From contig CAZFLM010000010.1 in the NCBI GenBank assembly GCA_964519955.1, positions 59,691-123,690 of the forward strand: a stretch of DNA of 64,000 bases, written 5' to 3'. This DNA is from CAZFLM01 sp964519955 (GTDB taxonomy: Bacteria > Armatimonadota > Chthonomonadetes > Chthonomonadales > CAJBBX01). A program made the position numbers and the translations under genes. The notes under the pieces were generated by a model that was given only the letters and a program-made list of their open reading frames with translations, had not been told where the DNA came from and did no database searches. This document shows, piece after piece, positions 16,707-24,526 of the stretch. Numbering within the stretch: the stretch's first letter is position 1; each line of letters begins with the position of its first letter.

Positions 16707-17720
16707 ATGACCACCATTCAGGATGTCGCGAAGCGGGCGGGCGTGGCGCCCATCACCGTGTCGCGCGTCATCAACAACTCGGGGTACGTCGGCGAGGACG
16801 TGCGGCGGCGCGTGCAGCAGGCCGTCGCCGAGCTGGGCTACGTGCCGAACACCCTCGCGCGCAGCCTCCGCTCCCGGCGCACCCACACCCTCGCCCTCGT
16901 GCTCACGGATATCACGAACCCGTTCTTCACCACGGTCGCGCGCGGGGCCGAGGATGCCGCCAGCGACGCCGGGTACATGCTGCTGCTCTGCAACACCGAC
17001 GAGAGCGAGGCCGAGGAGCGGCGCTACCTGCGCATGATCCTGCAGAAGCGCGTCGACGGGGTGCTGCTGGTGCCGGCAATGGGCGGCGTCGAGGCGGTGC
17101 GCGTCGCGCGGGACCAGCAGGTGCCCGTGGTCGTGCTGGACCGCCGCGTTGCAGACGCCGGGGTCGACGTGGTGCGGTGCGACTCCGAGGGCGGCGCCTA
17201 CGAGTTGGGCAAGCTGCTCGCCTCGCTCGGGCACTGCGCTGTCGCGACGCTGGTCGGCCCGGCGGGCGTGTCGACAGCCGATGACCGCGTGGCGGGGTTC
17301 CAGCGCGCCCTCGTCGAGGCAGGCATTGCGGCAGGCGCCCAGACCTACCATGGCGTGTTCACCGTCGCGAGCGGGCGAGAGATGACGGCGCGCGCGATGG
17401 CGGCTTCGCCCCGGCCCACGGCGCTCTTCGCGGCGAACAACTTCCTGGCCATCGGCGCGCTCAACGCCCTGCGCGAGGCGGGCCTGCGCGTGCCGGAGGA
17501 CGTGGCGCTCGTGGGCTTCGACGACCTGCCGCCCGCGCTCGTCACGTTCCCGTTCCTGACGGTCGCCGCCCAGCCCGCCTACGAGATGGGCCAGCGCGCC
17601 GTCCGCCTGCTGCTCGACCGCATCGAGGGCCGCGCCCCCACCGAGCCGCAGGAGGTAGTCCTACCCACCGAGTTGATCGTCCGCGGATCGTCAGGCGGGG
17701 AACGGCGGAACCACAGATGA
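16707..17720 (+). CDS. LacI-family transcriptional regulator
   Basis: The 337-residue protein starts with a LacI helix-turn-helix and hinge (TTIQDVAKRAGVAPITVSRV, then LGYVPNTLARSLRSRRT). A periplasmic-binding-protein-like sensor domain follows, with VLTDITNPFFTTVARGAED and FAANNFLAIGALNALRE. It should bind a sugar or sugar derivative and control nearby carbohydrate genes. The start at 16707 is taken because it opens the HTH; upstream codons would translate the operator. It is 179 bases upstream of the GDP-mannose epimerase gene on the same strand, which makes that locus a plausible target. Only its own promoter shows a visible operator. Confidence 0.9.
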   Translation: MTTIQDVAKRAGVAPITVSRVINNSGYVGEDVRRRVQQAVAELGYVPNTLARSLRSRRTHTLALVLTDITNPFFTTVARGAEDAASDAGYMLLLCNTDESEAEERRYLRMILQKRVDGVLLVPAMGGVEAVRVARDQQVPVVVLDRRVADAGVDVVRCDSEGGAYELGKLLASLGHCAVATLVGPAGVSTADDRVAGFQRALVEAGIAAGAQTYHGVFTVASGREMTARAMAASPRPTALFAANNFLAIGALNALREAGLRVPEDVALVGFDDLPPALVTFPFLTVAAQPAYEMGQRAVRLLLDRIEGRAPTEPQEVVLPTELIVRGSSGGERRNHR

Positions 17721-17899
17721 ACACCGAGGAACACCGATAACGGCGAGATGGAACCGCGGATGGACGCAGATAGACGCAGATGAAGGACGCTTCTGGCTTC
17801 TGGCCAATGGCTTCCGGCTACTACCTTCCGCCCTGCGGCAGCCCGCCGTTCTACTCGCTACTCGCTCCTAGCTACTCGCTACTACACACGAGGTAACCC
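17721..17899. repeat. Composite of short-period intergenic tracts
   Basis: Several degenerate tandem motifs lie end to end: ACACCGAGGAACACCGATAA-type units, GGACGCAGATAGACGCAGAT, GGCTTCTGGCC/GGCTTCCGGC and repeated CTACTCGCTACTCGCT. No gene is seen. A promoter for the epimerase gene may lie here but is not evident. Confidence 0.6.
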
Positions 17900-18946
17900 A
17901 TGTCCAGACCGGACCCAACCAAGATCGACCGCAAGATCGCGAAGGATGACCTGATCGTCATCTGCGGCGCGGGCGGCTTCATTGCCGGCTCGCTCGCGCG
18001 CTACTTCCACGACCTCGGCTACACGCGCATCCGCGCCATCGACCGCAAGCCGGTGCCGGAGTGGTACCAGCGCGTGCCGGGCGTCGAGTGCATCTCCATG
18101 GACCTGAGCGAGAAGGAGAACGCGATCAAGGCCGTGGAGGGCGCCGCCGAGGTCTACAACCTGGCCGCGGACATGGGCGGCATGGGCTTCATCGAGCGGT
18201 TCCGCGTCGAGTGCCTGCGCTCCATCCTGATCAACACGCACCTCATCGAGGCGGCGTGGCGAGCGGGCGCCCAGCGCTACTTCTTCTCCTCCTCGGCCTG
18301 CGCGTACAACACGGACCTGCAGAAGGACCCGAACGTGCGCGCCCTGAAGGAGACCGACGCCTACCCGGCCATGGCCGAGCGCGGTTACGGGTGGGAGAAG
18401 CTCGTCTCCGAGATGTTCTGCCAGGAGTACTGGGCGGAGCGCGGCCTGGAGACGCACATCGCCCGGTTCCACAACATCTACGGGCCGCACGGCACCTGGT
18501 TTGGCGGCCGCGAGAAGGCCCCGGCGGCGATGTGCCGTAAGGTGTTGGAGGCCAAGGACAGCGGCGACTTCTCCATCGAGATCTGGGGCGACGGCACGCA
18601 GACCCGCAGCTTCTGCTACATCGACGACTGCACCCTCGGCATCGACGCCATCATGCACACGGACGAGCTGATCGCCACGCCCATCAACCTCGGGTCGCAC
18701 GAGCTTATCTCCGTGAATGACCTGGTCACGATGGTCGAGGAGATCGGCGGCGTCAAGCTGAAGCGCACCTACGACCTGGATGCGCCGAAGGGGGTCGCGG
18801 GCCGCAACAGCGACAACACGTTCATCCAGCAGGTCCTCGGCTGGGAGCCAGACACGCCGCTCCGCACGGGCATGGAGAAGACCTACGCCTGGATCGAGCA
18901 GCAGTTCGCCGACCGCAAAGCCGGCAAGCGCGTCGTTCGCGACTGA
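17900..18946 (+). CDS. GDP-mannose 3,5-epimerase-like NAD-dependent epimerase
   Basis: The 348-residue extended short-chain dehydrogenase matches the GDP-mannose 3,5-epimerase family closely. It has the NAD motif GAGGFIAG at 23-30, SSACAY with Cys134, the YxxxK pair Tyr163/Lys167, RFHNIYGPHGTW, GGREKAPAA with Lys206, and AGRNSDNTFI. In plant GME the equivalent Cys, Tyr and Lys residues are catalytic. The enzyme would convert GDP-mannose to GDP-L-galactose or GDP-L-gulose. A mannose-1-phosphate guanylyltransferase lies 4 kb downstream. Related epimerases could act on other GDP-sugars, so specificity is inferred. Confidence 0.85.
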   Translation: MSRPDPTKIDRKIAKDDLIVICGAGGFIAGSLARYFHDLGYTRIRAIDRKPVPEWYQRVPGVECISMDLSEKENAIKAVEGAAEVYNLAADMGGMGFIERFRVECLRSILINTHLIEAAWRAGAQRYFFSSSACAYNTDLQKDPNVRALKETDAYPAMAERGYGWEKLVSEMFCQEYWAERGLETHIARFHNIYGPHGTWFGGREKAPAAMCRKVLEAKDSGDFSIEIWGDGTQTRSFCYIDDCTLGIDAIMHTDELIATPINLGSHELISVNDLVTMVEEIGGVKLKRTYDLDAPKGVAGRNSDNTFIQQVLGWEPDTPLRTGMEKTYAWIEQQFADRKAGKRVVRD

Positions 18947-18948
18947 CG

Positions 18949-18990
18949 TCGCGGGACTTGGGACTTGGGGGTTGGGGCGGGCGGGTGCGG
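18949..18990. repeat. Short-period tract (GGGACTT type)
   Basis: GGGACTTGGGACTTGGGGG followed by decaying GGG-rich units, immediately after the epimerase stop. It is the reverse complement of the tract at 16592. Confidence 0.55.
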
Positions 18991-19063
18991 GCTTGCGCCC
19001 GATGGGCCGTCACGCTATACTGATGCCGACGGCCGTATGCTGGCCGTGCCGGGGGGATGCCAC

Positions 19064-19315
19064 GTGACCGCAATTGTGCAGATTGACCGCCAAGGCGATG
19101 TCCGCCTACCGCCGGAGCTCCTCGAGCAGTACGGGCTTGCGGAGGGCCACGAGATGACCCTGCTCGATCTGGGCGGGACATTTGTGCTGTCGCCGACGGC
19201 ATCGAGGATAGATGCGCTCTGCCGCGAGGTCCGCACCGGCATCGAAGAGACAGGCGCAACACTCGACGACATGCTGCGTGAACTGCGGCAGCACCGGGAA
19301 GTGGAGAGTGCCTAG
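19064..19315 (+). CDS. AbrB/SpoVT-type antitoxin
   Basis: The 83-residue protein has the swapped-hairpin AbrB signature TAIVQIDRQGDVRLPPELLEQYGLAEGHEMTL, split across a beta-alpha-beta unit at residues 2-33. A helical toxin-binding tail follows. The GTG at 19064 is chosen because a GGGGGG ribosome site lies seven bases before it; upstream in-frame ATG codons lack one. The last codons overlap the start of the PIN gene, a typical toxin-antitoxin arrangement. It should bind its own promoter and neutralise the PIN protein. Confidence 0.75.
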   Translation: MTAIVQIDRQGDVRLPPELLEQYGLAEGHEMTLLDLGGTFVLSPTASRIDALCREVRTGIEETGATLDDMLRELRQHREVESA

Positions 19316-19769
19316 GCCGCGCGTCTTCTGGGACAGCAGCGCACTGATCGCAGCCATAATGGCGCGCTCGACTTCGGCATCGGGTCCGGCCCTTCTCAGG
19401 GCCGGTGAGGCCGGGGTGATTGAGATGGTGCTGAGCCACGAGGTGATCAGCGACGTCGAGCGCGCCATTGGCAGCAGACGGCCGGACCTCCTTCCAAAGG
19501 TGCAGGAGATCATCGCCACGGCGGGGCTCGCCGTGGTGCCCGACGGTTCGGTAGCGACAGTCAAGAACTGCTTGGACCTAACAGGCTATCGCCCGGACGC
19601 CCGGGTCCTTGCGGCGGCAGTGGAATGCGGAGCCGACCTCCTGCTTACGCACGACGGCACGCACTTCCTCGGCAATCCCCTCATTGGGCCGCCTGCGACG
19701 CACCTGAGGGTCGTCACGCCCGCCGAAGCGCTGGCCCTGCTGCCGGCCATGCTGTCGCGCACCACGTGA
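19308..19769 (+). CDS. PIN-domain toxin (VapC-like)
   Basis: The 153-residue PIN protein starts with GTG inside the last eight bases of the antitoxin gene. It has the acidic residues expected of PIN ribonucleases: Asp9 in FWDSSALIAA, Glu45 in LSHEVISDVE, and C-terminal aspartates in YRPDARVLAAAVECGADLLLTHD. Such toxins cleave tRNA or other RNA. The pair interrupts the GDP-sugar locus, which suggests a later insertion. Confidence 0.8.
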   Translation: MPRPRVFWDSSALIAAIMARSTSASGPALLRAGEAGVIEMVLSHEVISDVERAIGSRRPDLLPKVQEIIATAGLAVVPDGSVATVKNCLDLTGYRPDARVLAAAVECGADLLLTHDGTHFLGNPLIGPPATHLRVVTPAEALALLPAMLSRTT

Positions 19770-19806
19770 CACTCCCCAGCCCCAACCCCCAAGGTCCCAA
19801 GTCCCG
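19768..19806. repeat. Short-period tract (CCCAAGT type)
   Basis: CCCCAGCCCCAACCCCCAAG then GTCCCAAGTCCCG, between the PIN stop and the GHMP-like start. It belongs to the same family as the tracts at 16592 and 18949, so the PIN/AbrB pair is bracketed by related tracts. Confidence 0.5.
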
Positions 19807-19823
19807 CTCCAAAGGAGCGCACC

Positions 19824-20600
19824 GTGCCCCTGACCGATGTCATTGGCGACTTCCCCTACCGCATGGCGCTTGCCGGCGGGTGGATCGACCAACCGTTCGT
19901 CTCGCGCCTGAACCCGGAGCCGCCCGGGTCGATGGTCGTCGTCGCGCTGGAGCCGACGGTGCGCTTCATGGACCGCTGCGGAATGGCGACCGGTACGCGC
20001 AAGGTGGCGCTGAAGCTGTGGGGCGGCGGCATCCCAGATTGCGACCCGGCCGAGCTGACGCGCGAGCTGTACGCCGCGGAGAACGAGGGCCTGGCCGAGC
20101 CGAGCGGATCGCAGGACATGATCGGCCTGCTCTACCCGGGGGTCAGCCGGCTCGACTACCGCGCGGACCATGAGGGCGGCTACTTCCCCGTACATATCGA
20201 GAACACGAGGGACGCCGACGTTGCGCGCTGGATCGAGCGCACGGTGCACCTCATCCCGGTGAACCAGCGCCCGCCGGGGTACAACCCGTTGGGCGTGAAG
20301 AACCTGGACGCCGAGTGGGTCCGACGCCTCGGCCAGAGCGGCATGGACTGCTACGCCGCCATCCTCGCCCGCGATGCAGATGCGCTCGGCGCGTCGATGA
20401 ACGAGTGCATGGCCTGCTGGGAGGCCCTCCTGCCCCACACGGTAGCCCACCCCACCATCGCGCACGACCTGAAGGCGCTCCTCGCGTGGTACCAGTCGCG
20501 TTACGCCGGCGCGATGTACTCCGGCTGCGGCGGCGGCTATCTGCTCGTGGTCTCGGAGGAGCCCGTGCCCGGCGCGTTCCAGGTGACAGTCCGCATCTGA
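19824..20600 (+). CDS. GHMP-kinase-like protein
   Basis: The 258-residue protein has recognisable but altered GHMP-kinase motifs: FPYRMALAGGWIDQPF near residue 10 (sugar-kinase motif 1), CGMATGTRKVA near residue 52 in place of the ATP-binding GLGSSS loop, SGSQDMIGLLYPG near residue 93, and a C-terminal GAMYSGCGGGYLLVV matching motif 3. It resembles heptose and fucose kinases but is shorter than typical members (~330). The weak motif 2 raises doubt about kinase activity. It is followed on the same strand by a nucleotidyltransferase, the partner expected if it makes a sugar-1-phosphate. Confidence 0.6.
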   Translation: MPLTDVIGDFPYRMALAGGWIDQPFVSRLNPEPPGSMVVVALEPTVRFMDRCGMATGTRKVALKLWGGGIPDCDPAELTRELYAAENEGLAEPSGSQDMIGLLYPGVSRLDYRADHEGGYFPVHIENTRDADVARWIERTVHLIPVNQRPPGYNPLGVKNLDAEWVRRLGQSGMDCYAAILARDADALGASMNECMACWEALLPHTVAHPTIAHDLKALLAWYQSRYAGAMYSGCGGGYLLVVSEEPVPGAFQVTVRI

Positions 20601-20623
20601 CAGCGCCGGAGGCGGGTTGGGCC

Positions 20624-20645
20624 GGACGGGCACGGAGGCCCATCC
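20624..20645 (+). repeat. 3'-end hairpin repeat, copy B
   Basis: GGACGGGC / loop ACGGAG / GCCCATCC, 23 bases after the stop of the GHMP-like gene in sense orientation. It is followed by CACCACAGCGCTCTCGC. A further TGCCCGTCC at 20709-20717 could pair with the left arm, giving a larger structure. Confidence 0.6.
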
Positions 20646-20737
20646 CACCACAGCGCTCTCGCAGGGCGCTAGCTCGCCCCACGGCCGCCGGCCGAGTGCG
20701 CGTTCCTGCCCGTCCAGTCCAGCCCATGGAGCCCTGC

Positions 20738-21535
20738 ATGCCCATCGTCACCGTATCGGCCAGCTTCGACGACCCGCGCTCGCCGGACGTGCGCTTCCTG
20801 CACGAAGCGTCGCGCCACGGGCGGCTGCACGTGCTGCTCTGGTCCGACGCCCTCGTCGAGCGAGAGACCGGCGCGCCGCCGCGCTTCCCCGGGGCAGAGC
20901 GGCGCTACTTCGTCGAGGCCATCCGCTGGGTCAACCGGGTGTCGCTCGTTGACGCTCCGGACGACCTGCCCGACGAGGCGCCCGACCTCTGGCTCTGCCG
21001 CGAGGGCGAGGAGTGCGGGGCGATCAAGCAGCGGCGCGCAGGTGCAGGCATCGAGTGCCGGATGCTGGGCACGAAGCAACTCCTCGGCTTCCCGCTCGAT
21101 CCGGGGCAGGAACGCCCAGCGCCCGCCAGGAAGGTGATCGTGACCGGGTGCTACGACTGGCTGCACTCCGGCCACGTGCGGTTCTTCGAGGAGGCGGCGA
21201 GCTACGGGGACCTGTACGTCGTGGTCGGCAGCGACGCGAACGTGCGGCTCCTGAAGGGCGCGGGCCATCCGCAATACCCGGAGGACGAGCGCCGCTACAT
21301 GGCGGGCGCCATCCGCCACGTGCACCAGGCGCTCGTCTCCACCGGCACCGGCTGGATGGACGCCGAGCCGCAGATCGCCGAGATCGGCCCGGACACCTAC
21401 CTCGTCAACGAGGACGGCGACAAGCCGGAGAAGCGCGCGTTCTGCCGGGAGCACGGGCTGGAGTACGTGGTGCTGAAGCGCATCCCGGCCGACGGGCTCC
21501 CACGACGCCAGAGCACCGACCTGCGCGGCTTCTAG
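20738..21535 (+). CDS. Duplicated cytidylyltransferase-like protein with degenerate N-terminal copy
   Basis: The 265-residue protein contains two copies of a cytidylyltransferase-like domain. The C-terminal copy (from about residue 130) has the nucleotide-binding GCYDWLHSGHVRFF with HxGH, then VVVGSDANVRLLKG and EDERRYMAGAIRHV, like the HldE and TagD families. The N-terminal copy aligns with it (SFDDPRSPDVRFLHEAS, LLWSDALVERETG, GAERRYFVEAIRWV) but lacks HxGH. GGAG six bases upstream supports ATG 20738 over ATG 20726. It likely activates a sugar or polyol phosphate; the substrate is unknown. Confidence 0.75.
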   Translation: MPIVTVSASFDDPRSPDVRFLHEASRHGRLHVLLWSDALVERETGAPPRFPGAERRYFVEAIRWVNRVSLVDAPDDLPDEAPDLWLCREGEECGAIKQRRAGAGIECRMLGTKQLLGFPLDPGQERPAPARKVIVTGCYDWLHSGHVRFFEEAASYGDLYVVVGSDANVRLLKGAGHPQYPEDERRYMAGAIRHVHQALVSTGTGWMDAEPQIAEIGPDTYLVNEDGDKPEKRAFCREHGLEYVVLKRIPADGLPRRQSTDLRGF

Positions 21536-21652
21536 CCGGGCGACCGACAATCGGACTGGGTCTGTTCCTCCTGCAGGAGCTTGCGCCGCCTCTGCCCAAC
21601 TTCGAGGTGGTCGACGCTCCAGACGGCAATGGAGCAGGCCGGAGAAGCCGCG

Positions 21653-22717
21653 ATGAACCCACCGAAACGAGCCGCGCTGACGAGGCGTGAGCTGCTCCAG
21701 GCAGGCGCCGGGGCGGCGATCGCGCTGGCAGCGACGAGGGAGAGAGCTATGGCAGCGCCCGCGCACCGCACCGACTGGATGTCCGGCCATTGGGGCATGA
21801 TGGTCCACTGGATCGCACCGGGGCCCGCGCAGGAGAAGGGCGCGTACCGCGCCGACCTGGACGAGGCCGTCAGCCGGTTCAACCTAGCGCGGTTCCTGGA
21901 CCAGATCGAGGAGAGCGGCGCGAGTTGGCTTATCTTCACCATCGGCCAGAACAGCTCGCGGTACTGCAGCCCGAACTCCGTGCTCGATCGCCTCTGCGGC
22001 CCGGGCCACGCCTCCCAGCGCGACCTGATCCTCGAACTCGCCACGCAGCTCAAGCGCCTGCAGAAGCGGTTCATCGGCTACCTGCCCGCCGAAGTGAAGG
22101 CGCCCGAGGACCTGCACAAGGGCTTCGCGTGGAACCCGGCCGACCAGTTGGAGTTCGAGAAGCGCTACACCGCGTTCATCGCCGAGTACAGCAAGCGCCT
22201 GGGCAAGCTCCTCTCCGGCTGGTGGTTCGACGGCTGCTACACCTGGCCCGACTTCCACAACGACAAGCGCCACTGGCCGCTCTGGTCGGAGGCGGCCAAG
22301 GCCGGTAACCCGGACGCCCTCGTCGCCTACAACGACGGCTCGCTGTGCTGCGGGATCACCAAGCCGCTCACCCCGCTGCAGGACTATCTGGCGGGGGAGA
22401 TCGAGCTGCTGCGCGACGGCAAGCTGCGCCTGGGCCGCGATGGCGACTCCCCGCTCTACGTGCCGGATGCCTGCTACCTGCCCGGCACCGAGTGCCTCTG
22501 GCACGGCCTCGTGCCCATCGACTGCTTCTGGGGCCACGGCACAGCCGGCCCGATGGAGCCGCCCAAGTACACCGACGAGTGCCTGCAAGGCTTCGTCCGC
22601 AACTGCACCAAGGTCGGCGGCGCCGTGACGCTGAACGTCGGCATCTACCAGGAGGGCCACCTGGCCGACGCGACGGTCGCGCAGCTCAAGAGGCTCGGCG
22701 CGGCGCTCAAGGGGTAG
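21653..22717 (+). CDS. Tat-exported GH29-like (alpha-L-fucosidase-like) protein
   Basis: The 354-residue protein has a twin-arginine signal (TRRELLQAGAGAAIALAA). The barrel opening HWGMMVHWIAPGP is like the GH29 start. Internal segments include SWLIFTIGQNSSRY, GWWFDGCYTWPDF, where the Asp of WWFDG sits at the GH29 nucleophile position, and GGAVTLNVGIYQEG near the end. It is shorter than typical fucosidases and lacks a C-terminal sandwich. ATG 21653 has GGAG eight bases upstream. It lies within the GDP-sugar locus and may trim the same sugar extracellularly. Confidence 0.65.
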   Translation: MNPPKRAALTRRELLQAGAGAAIALAATRERAMAAPAHRTDWMSGHWGMMVHWIAPGPAQEKGAYRADLDEAVSRFNLARFLDQIEESGASWLIFTIGQNSSRYCSPNSVLDRLCGPGHASQRDLILELATQLKRLQKRFIGYLPAEVKAPEDLHKGFAWNPADQLEFEKRYTAFIAEYSKRLGKLLSGWWFDGCYTWPDFHNDKRHWPLWSEAAKAGNPDALVAYNDGSLCCGITKPLTPLQDYLAGEIELLRDGKLRLGRDGDSPLYVPDACYLPGTECLWHGLVPIDCFWGHGTAGPMEPPKYTDECLQGFVRNCTKVGGAVTLNVGIYQEGHLADATVAQLKRLGAALKG

Positions 22718-23059
22718 CGGGTGGCGGGTGGCGGGTGGCGGGTGCCAGGTGTCGGGTGCCGGGTGCCAGGGGCCGGTGGTCAGTGGTCGGGTGTTGGGTG
22801 CCGGGTACTGGGTGTCGGGTATCGGGGGCTGGGTGTCGGGTGTCGGGTGCCGGTGGTCAGTGGCCGGCGGTTGAAACCGCGCCTACCGAACGGCACAAAG
22901 CCCGCCTGCGCGGGCTGGACGACAGCGTCCCACCCTACTGGGGGGCGAACGGCGAACCGAACTCAGGATGGGAACGGTCCGCTGGTGCCAGCGCACCACC
23001 GCCGCGCAGGCGGCCGTTCGACCTTCGACGTTCGACCTTCGACCGCCGTTGAGGTGCCC
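22718..23059. repeat. Long composite of short-period intergenic tracts
   Basis: From 22718 to about 22866 the DNA is a degenerate tandem of GGGTGGC, GGGTGCC and GGGTGTC units. From 22867 a different element, TTGAAACCGCGCCTACCG, then GCCCGCCTGCGCGGGC (a hairpin), reaches about 22945. At 23023-23048 TTCGACCTTCGACG repeats. Frames across it were not accepted as coding. No gene is seen. Confidence 0.7.
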
Positions 23060-24154
23060 ATGCGATACGCGATGATCATGGCCGGCGGGTCCGGCACACG
23101 CCTCTGGCCGATGAGCCGTGCCGGAGAGCCGAAGCAGCTCATCCCCTTCATCGGGGGGCGCAGCCTCCTGCAGATCGCCGCGGAGCGCGCTGACGGCCTC
23201 ATCCCGCCGGAGCGCCTCTACGTCTGCGCCGCGGAACGCCACCGAGAGCCCATTCTGCGCGGGTTGCCGCAGCTCGCTTCGGACCGCTTCCTCGGCGAGC
23301 CCGTCGGGCGCGACACGCTCAACGCGGTGGGCTTCAGCGCGGCTGTCATCGCGCGGCACGACCCGGACGCGGTCATCGCGGTGTTCACCGCCGACCACAT
23401 CATCGAGCCGGCCGCCGAGTTCACGAAGCTGCTCGACCGGGCCTTCGCCATCGCCGAAAGCGCTCCGCAGACGCTGGTGACCTTCGGCGTCACGCCGACC
23501 TCCGCCGCGACGGGCTATGGCTACCTGGAGCTGGCCGAGGCGATCGAGGGCGGCGCGTACGTGCTGCGCCAGTTCCGCGAGAAGCCAGACGCTGCCACCG
23601 CGCGCGAGTTCCTGCTGGCAGGGCCGGCGCGCTTCCTCTGGAACAGCGGCATGTTCGTCTGGCGCGCGGCCACGCTGCTCGATTGCATCCGCCGCTACGA
23701 GCCGAGCGTCGCGGACGGGCTCCAGCGCATCGCGGAGTCCTGGGACACGCCGCAGCGAGACGCCGTAGTCGCCGAGGTCTACCCCACGCTCAAGAGGATC
23801 AGCATCGACTTCGCGGTGATGGAGCCCGCCTCTCGCGATCCGCAGGTCCGGGTAGCCGCCGTGCCGATGTCGCTGAGCTGGCTCGACGTCGGTTCGTGGC
23901 CCACCTTCGCGCGCACCTGTCCTCACGACGCGGAGGGCAACGCGACGGGCGGGGGGCGCAGCCTGCTGCTCGACACGACCGGCACGCTCGTCGCGTCGAG
24001 CGACCCGAACCACCTCATCGCCACGATCGGCTGCGAGGACCTCATCATCGTGCACACGCCGGACGCCACGCTCGTCTGCCGCGCCGACCGCGCCGAGTCG
24101 ATCAAGGACCTGCACCGCCTCGTCGGCGAGCGGTTTGGGGAAGAGCTGCTGTAG
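23060..24154 (+). CDS. Mannose-1-phosphate guanylyltransferase
   Basis: The 364-residue protein carries the nucleotidyltransferase signature MAGGSGTRLWPMSR at residues 7-20, then GEPKQLIPF, TADHII near residue 112, GYGYLE, FREKPD and WNSGMFVW. This is the GMP branch (ManC/CpsB type, catalytic domain only, without a C-terminal isomerase domain). It makes GDP-mannose from mannose-1-phosphate and GTP. The start has GAGG ten bases upstream; longer frames only translate the preceding repeat tract. It supplies the expected substrate of the epimerase at 17900. Confidence 0.9.
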   Translation: MRYAMIMAGGSGTRLWPMSRAGEPKQLIPFIGGRSLLQIAAERADGLIPPERLYVCAAERHREPILRGLPQLASDRFLGEPVGRDTLNAVGFSAAVIARHDPDAVIAVFTADHIIEPAAEFTKLLDRAFAIAESAPQTLVTFGVTPTSAATGYGYLELAEAIEGGAYVLRQFREKPDAATAREFLLAGPARFLWNSGMFVWRAATLLDCIRRYEPSVADGLQRIAESWDTPQRDAVVAEVYPTLKRISIDFAVMEPASRDPQVRVAAVPMSLSWLDVGSWPTFARTCPHDAEGNATGGGRSLLLDTTGTLVASSDPNHLIATIGCEDLIIVHTPDATLVCRADRAESIKDLHRLVGERFGEELL

Positions 24155-24193
24155 GAGCCGACCACTCCCGCGTCGCAGCAGGGAGACACGACC

Positions 24194-24496
24194 ATGCGAG
24201 GCCAATCGGGTACCAGGGCAATGACCGTCCGGCTGTCCCCCGAGATGCACCGCGAGGCAGCCGAAGCAGCCCGAAGGCGAGGCACGACCCTGAGCGCCCT
24301 CATTCGGCAGTCGCTCGCGGCCACGATCGAAGCCGACGACTACCAGGCGCGGTACGACGGGTACACCCTACTCGGGCAGGATATGGAGGAGTGCAACGTC
24401 GATTACGCCAGGCACGCTCAGGCCGAGGTAGTCCTGATGTACGGCGACGACGACCTGATCGACCCGTGGTCGGCGGGCGGCCAAGCCGACGCCTAA
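24194..24496 (+). CDS. Ribbon-helix-helix (CopG/Arc-like) antitoxin-type protein
   Basis: The 100-residue protein has a ribbon-helix-helix fold signature near its N-terminus: MTVRLSPEMHREAAEAARRR then GTTLSALIRQSLA. An acidic tail follows. GGGAG lies upstream of the ATG. No toxin gene is adjacent, so it may be an orphan antitoxin or a small repressor. It sits 39 bases after the guanylyltransferase gene and 30 before the BNR-4 gene. Confidence 0.65.
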   Translation: MRGQSGTRAMTVRLSPEMHREAAEAARRRGTTLSALIRQSLAATIEADDYQARYDGYTLLGQDMEECNVDYARHAQAEVVLMYGDDDLIDPWSAGGQADA

Positions 24497-24526
24497 CCAC
24501 CTACAGCAGTCCCGGAGGATGCCAGC

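Noticed and set aside
22718..22866. Possible CRISPR-like array
   Set aside because: Units are about seven to eight bases, degenerate and contiguous, without spacers.
22721..23059. N-terminal extension of the guanylyltransferase through the repeat tract
   Set aside because: It only translates GGGTGCC-type repeats; the signature MAGGSGTRLWP begins near ATG 23060 with a ribosome site.
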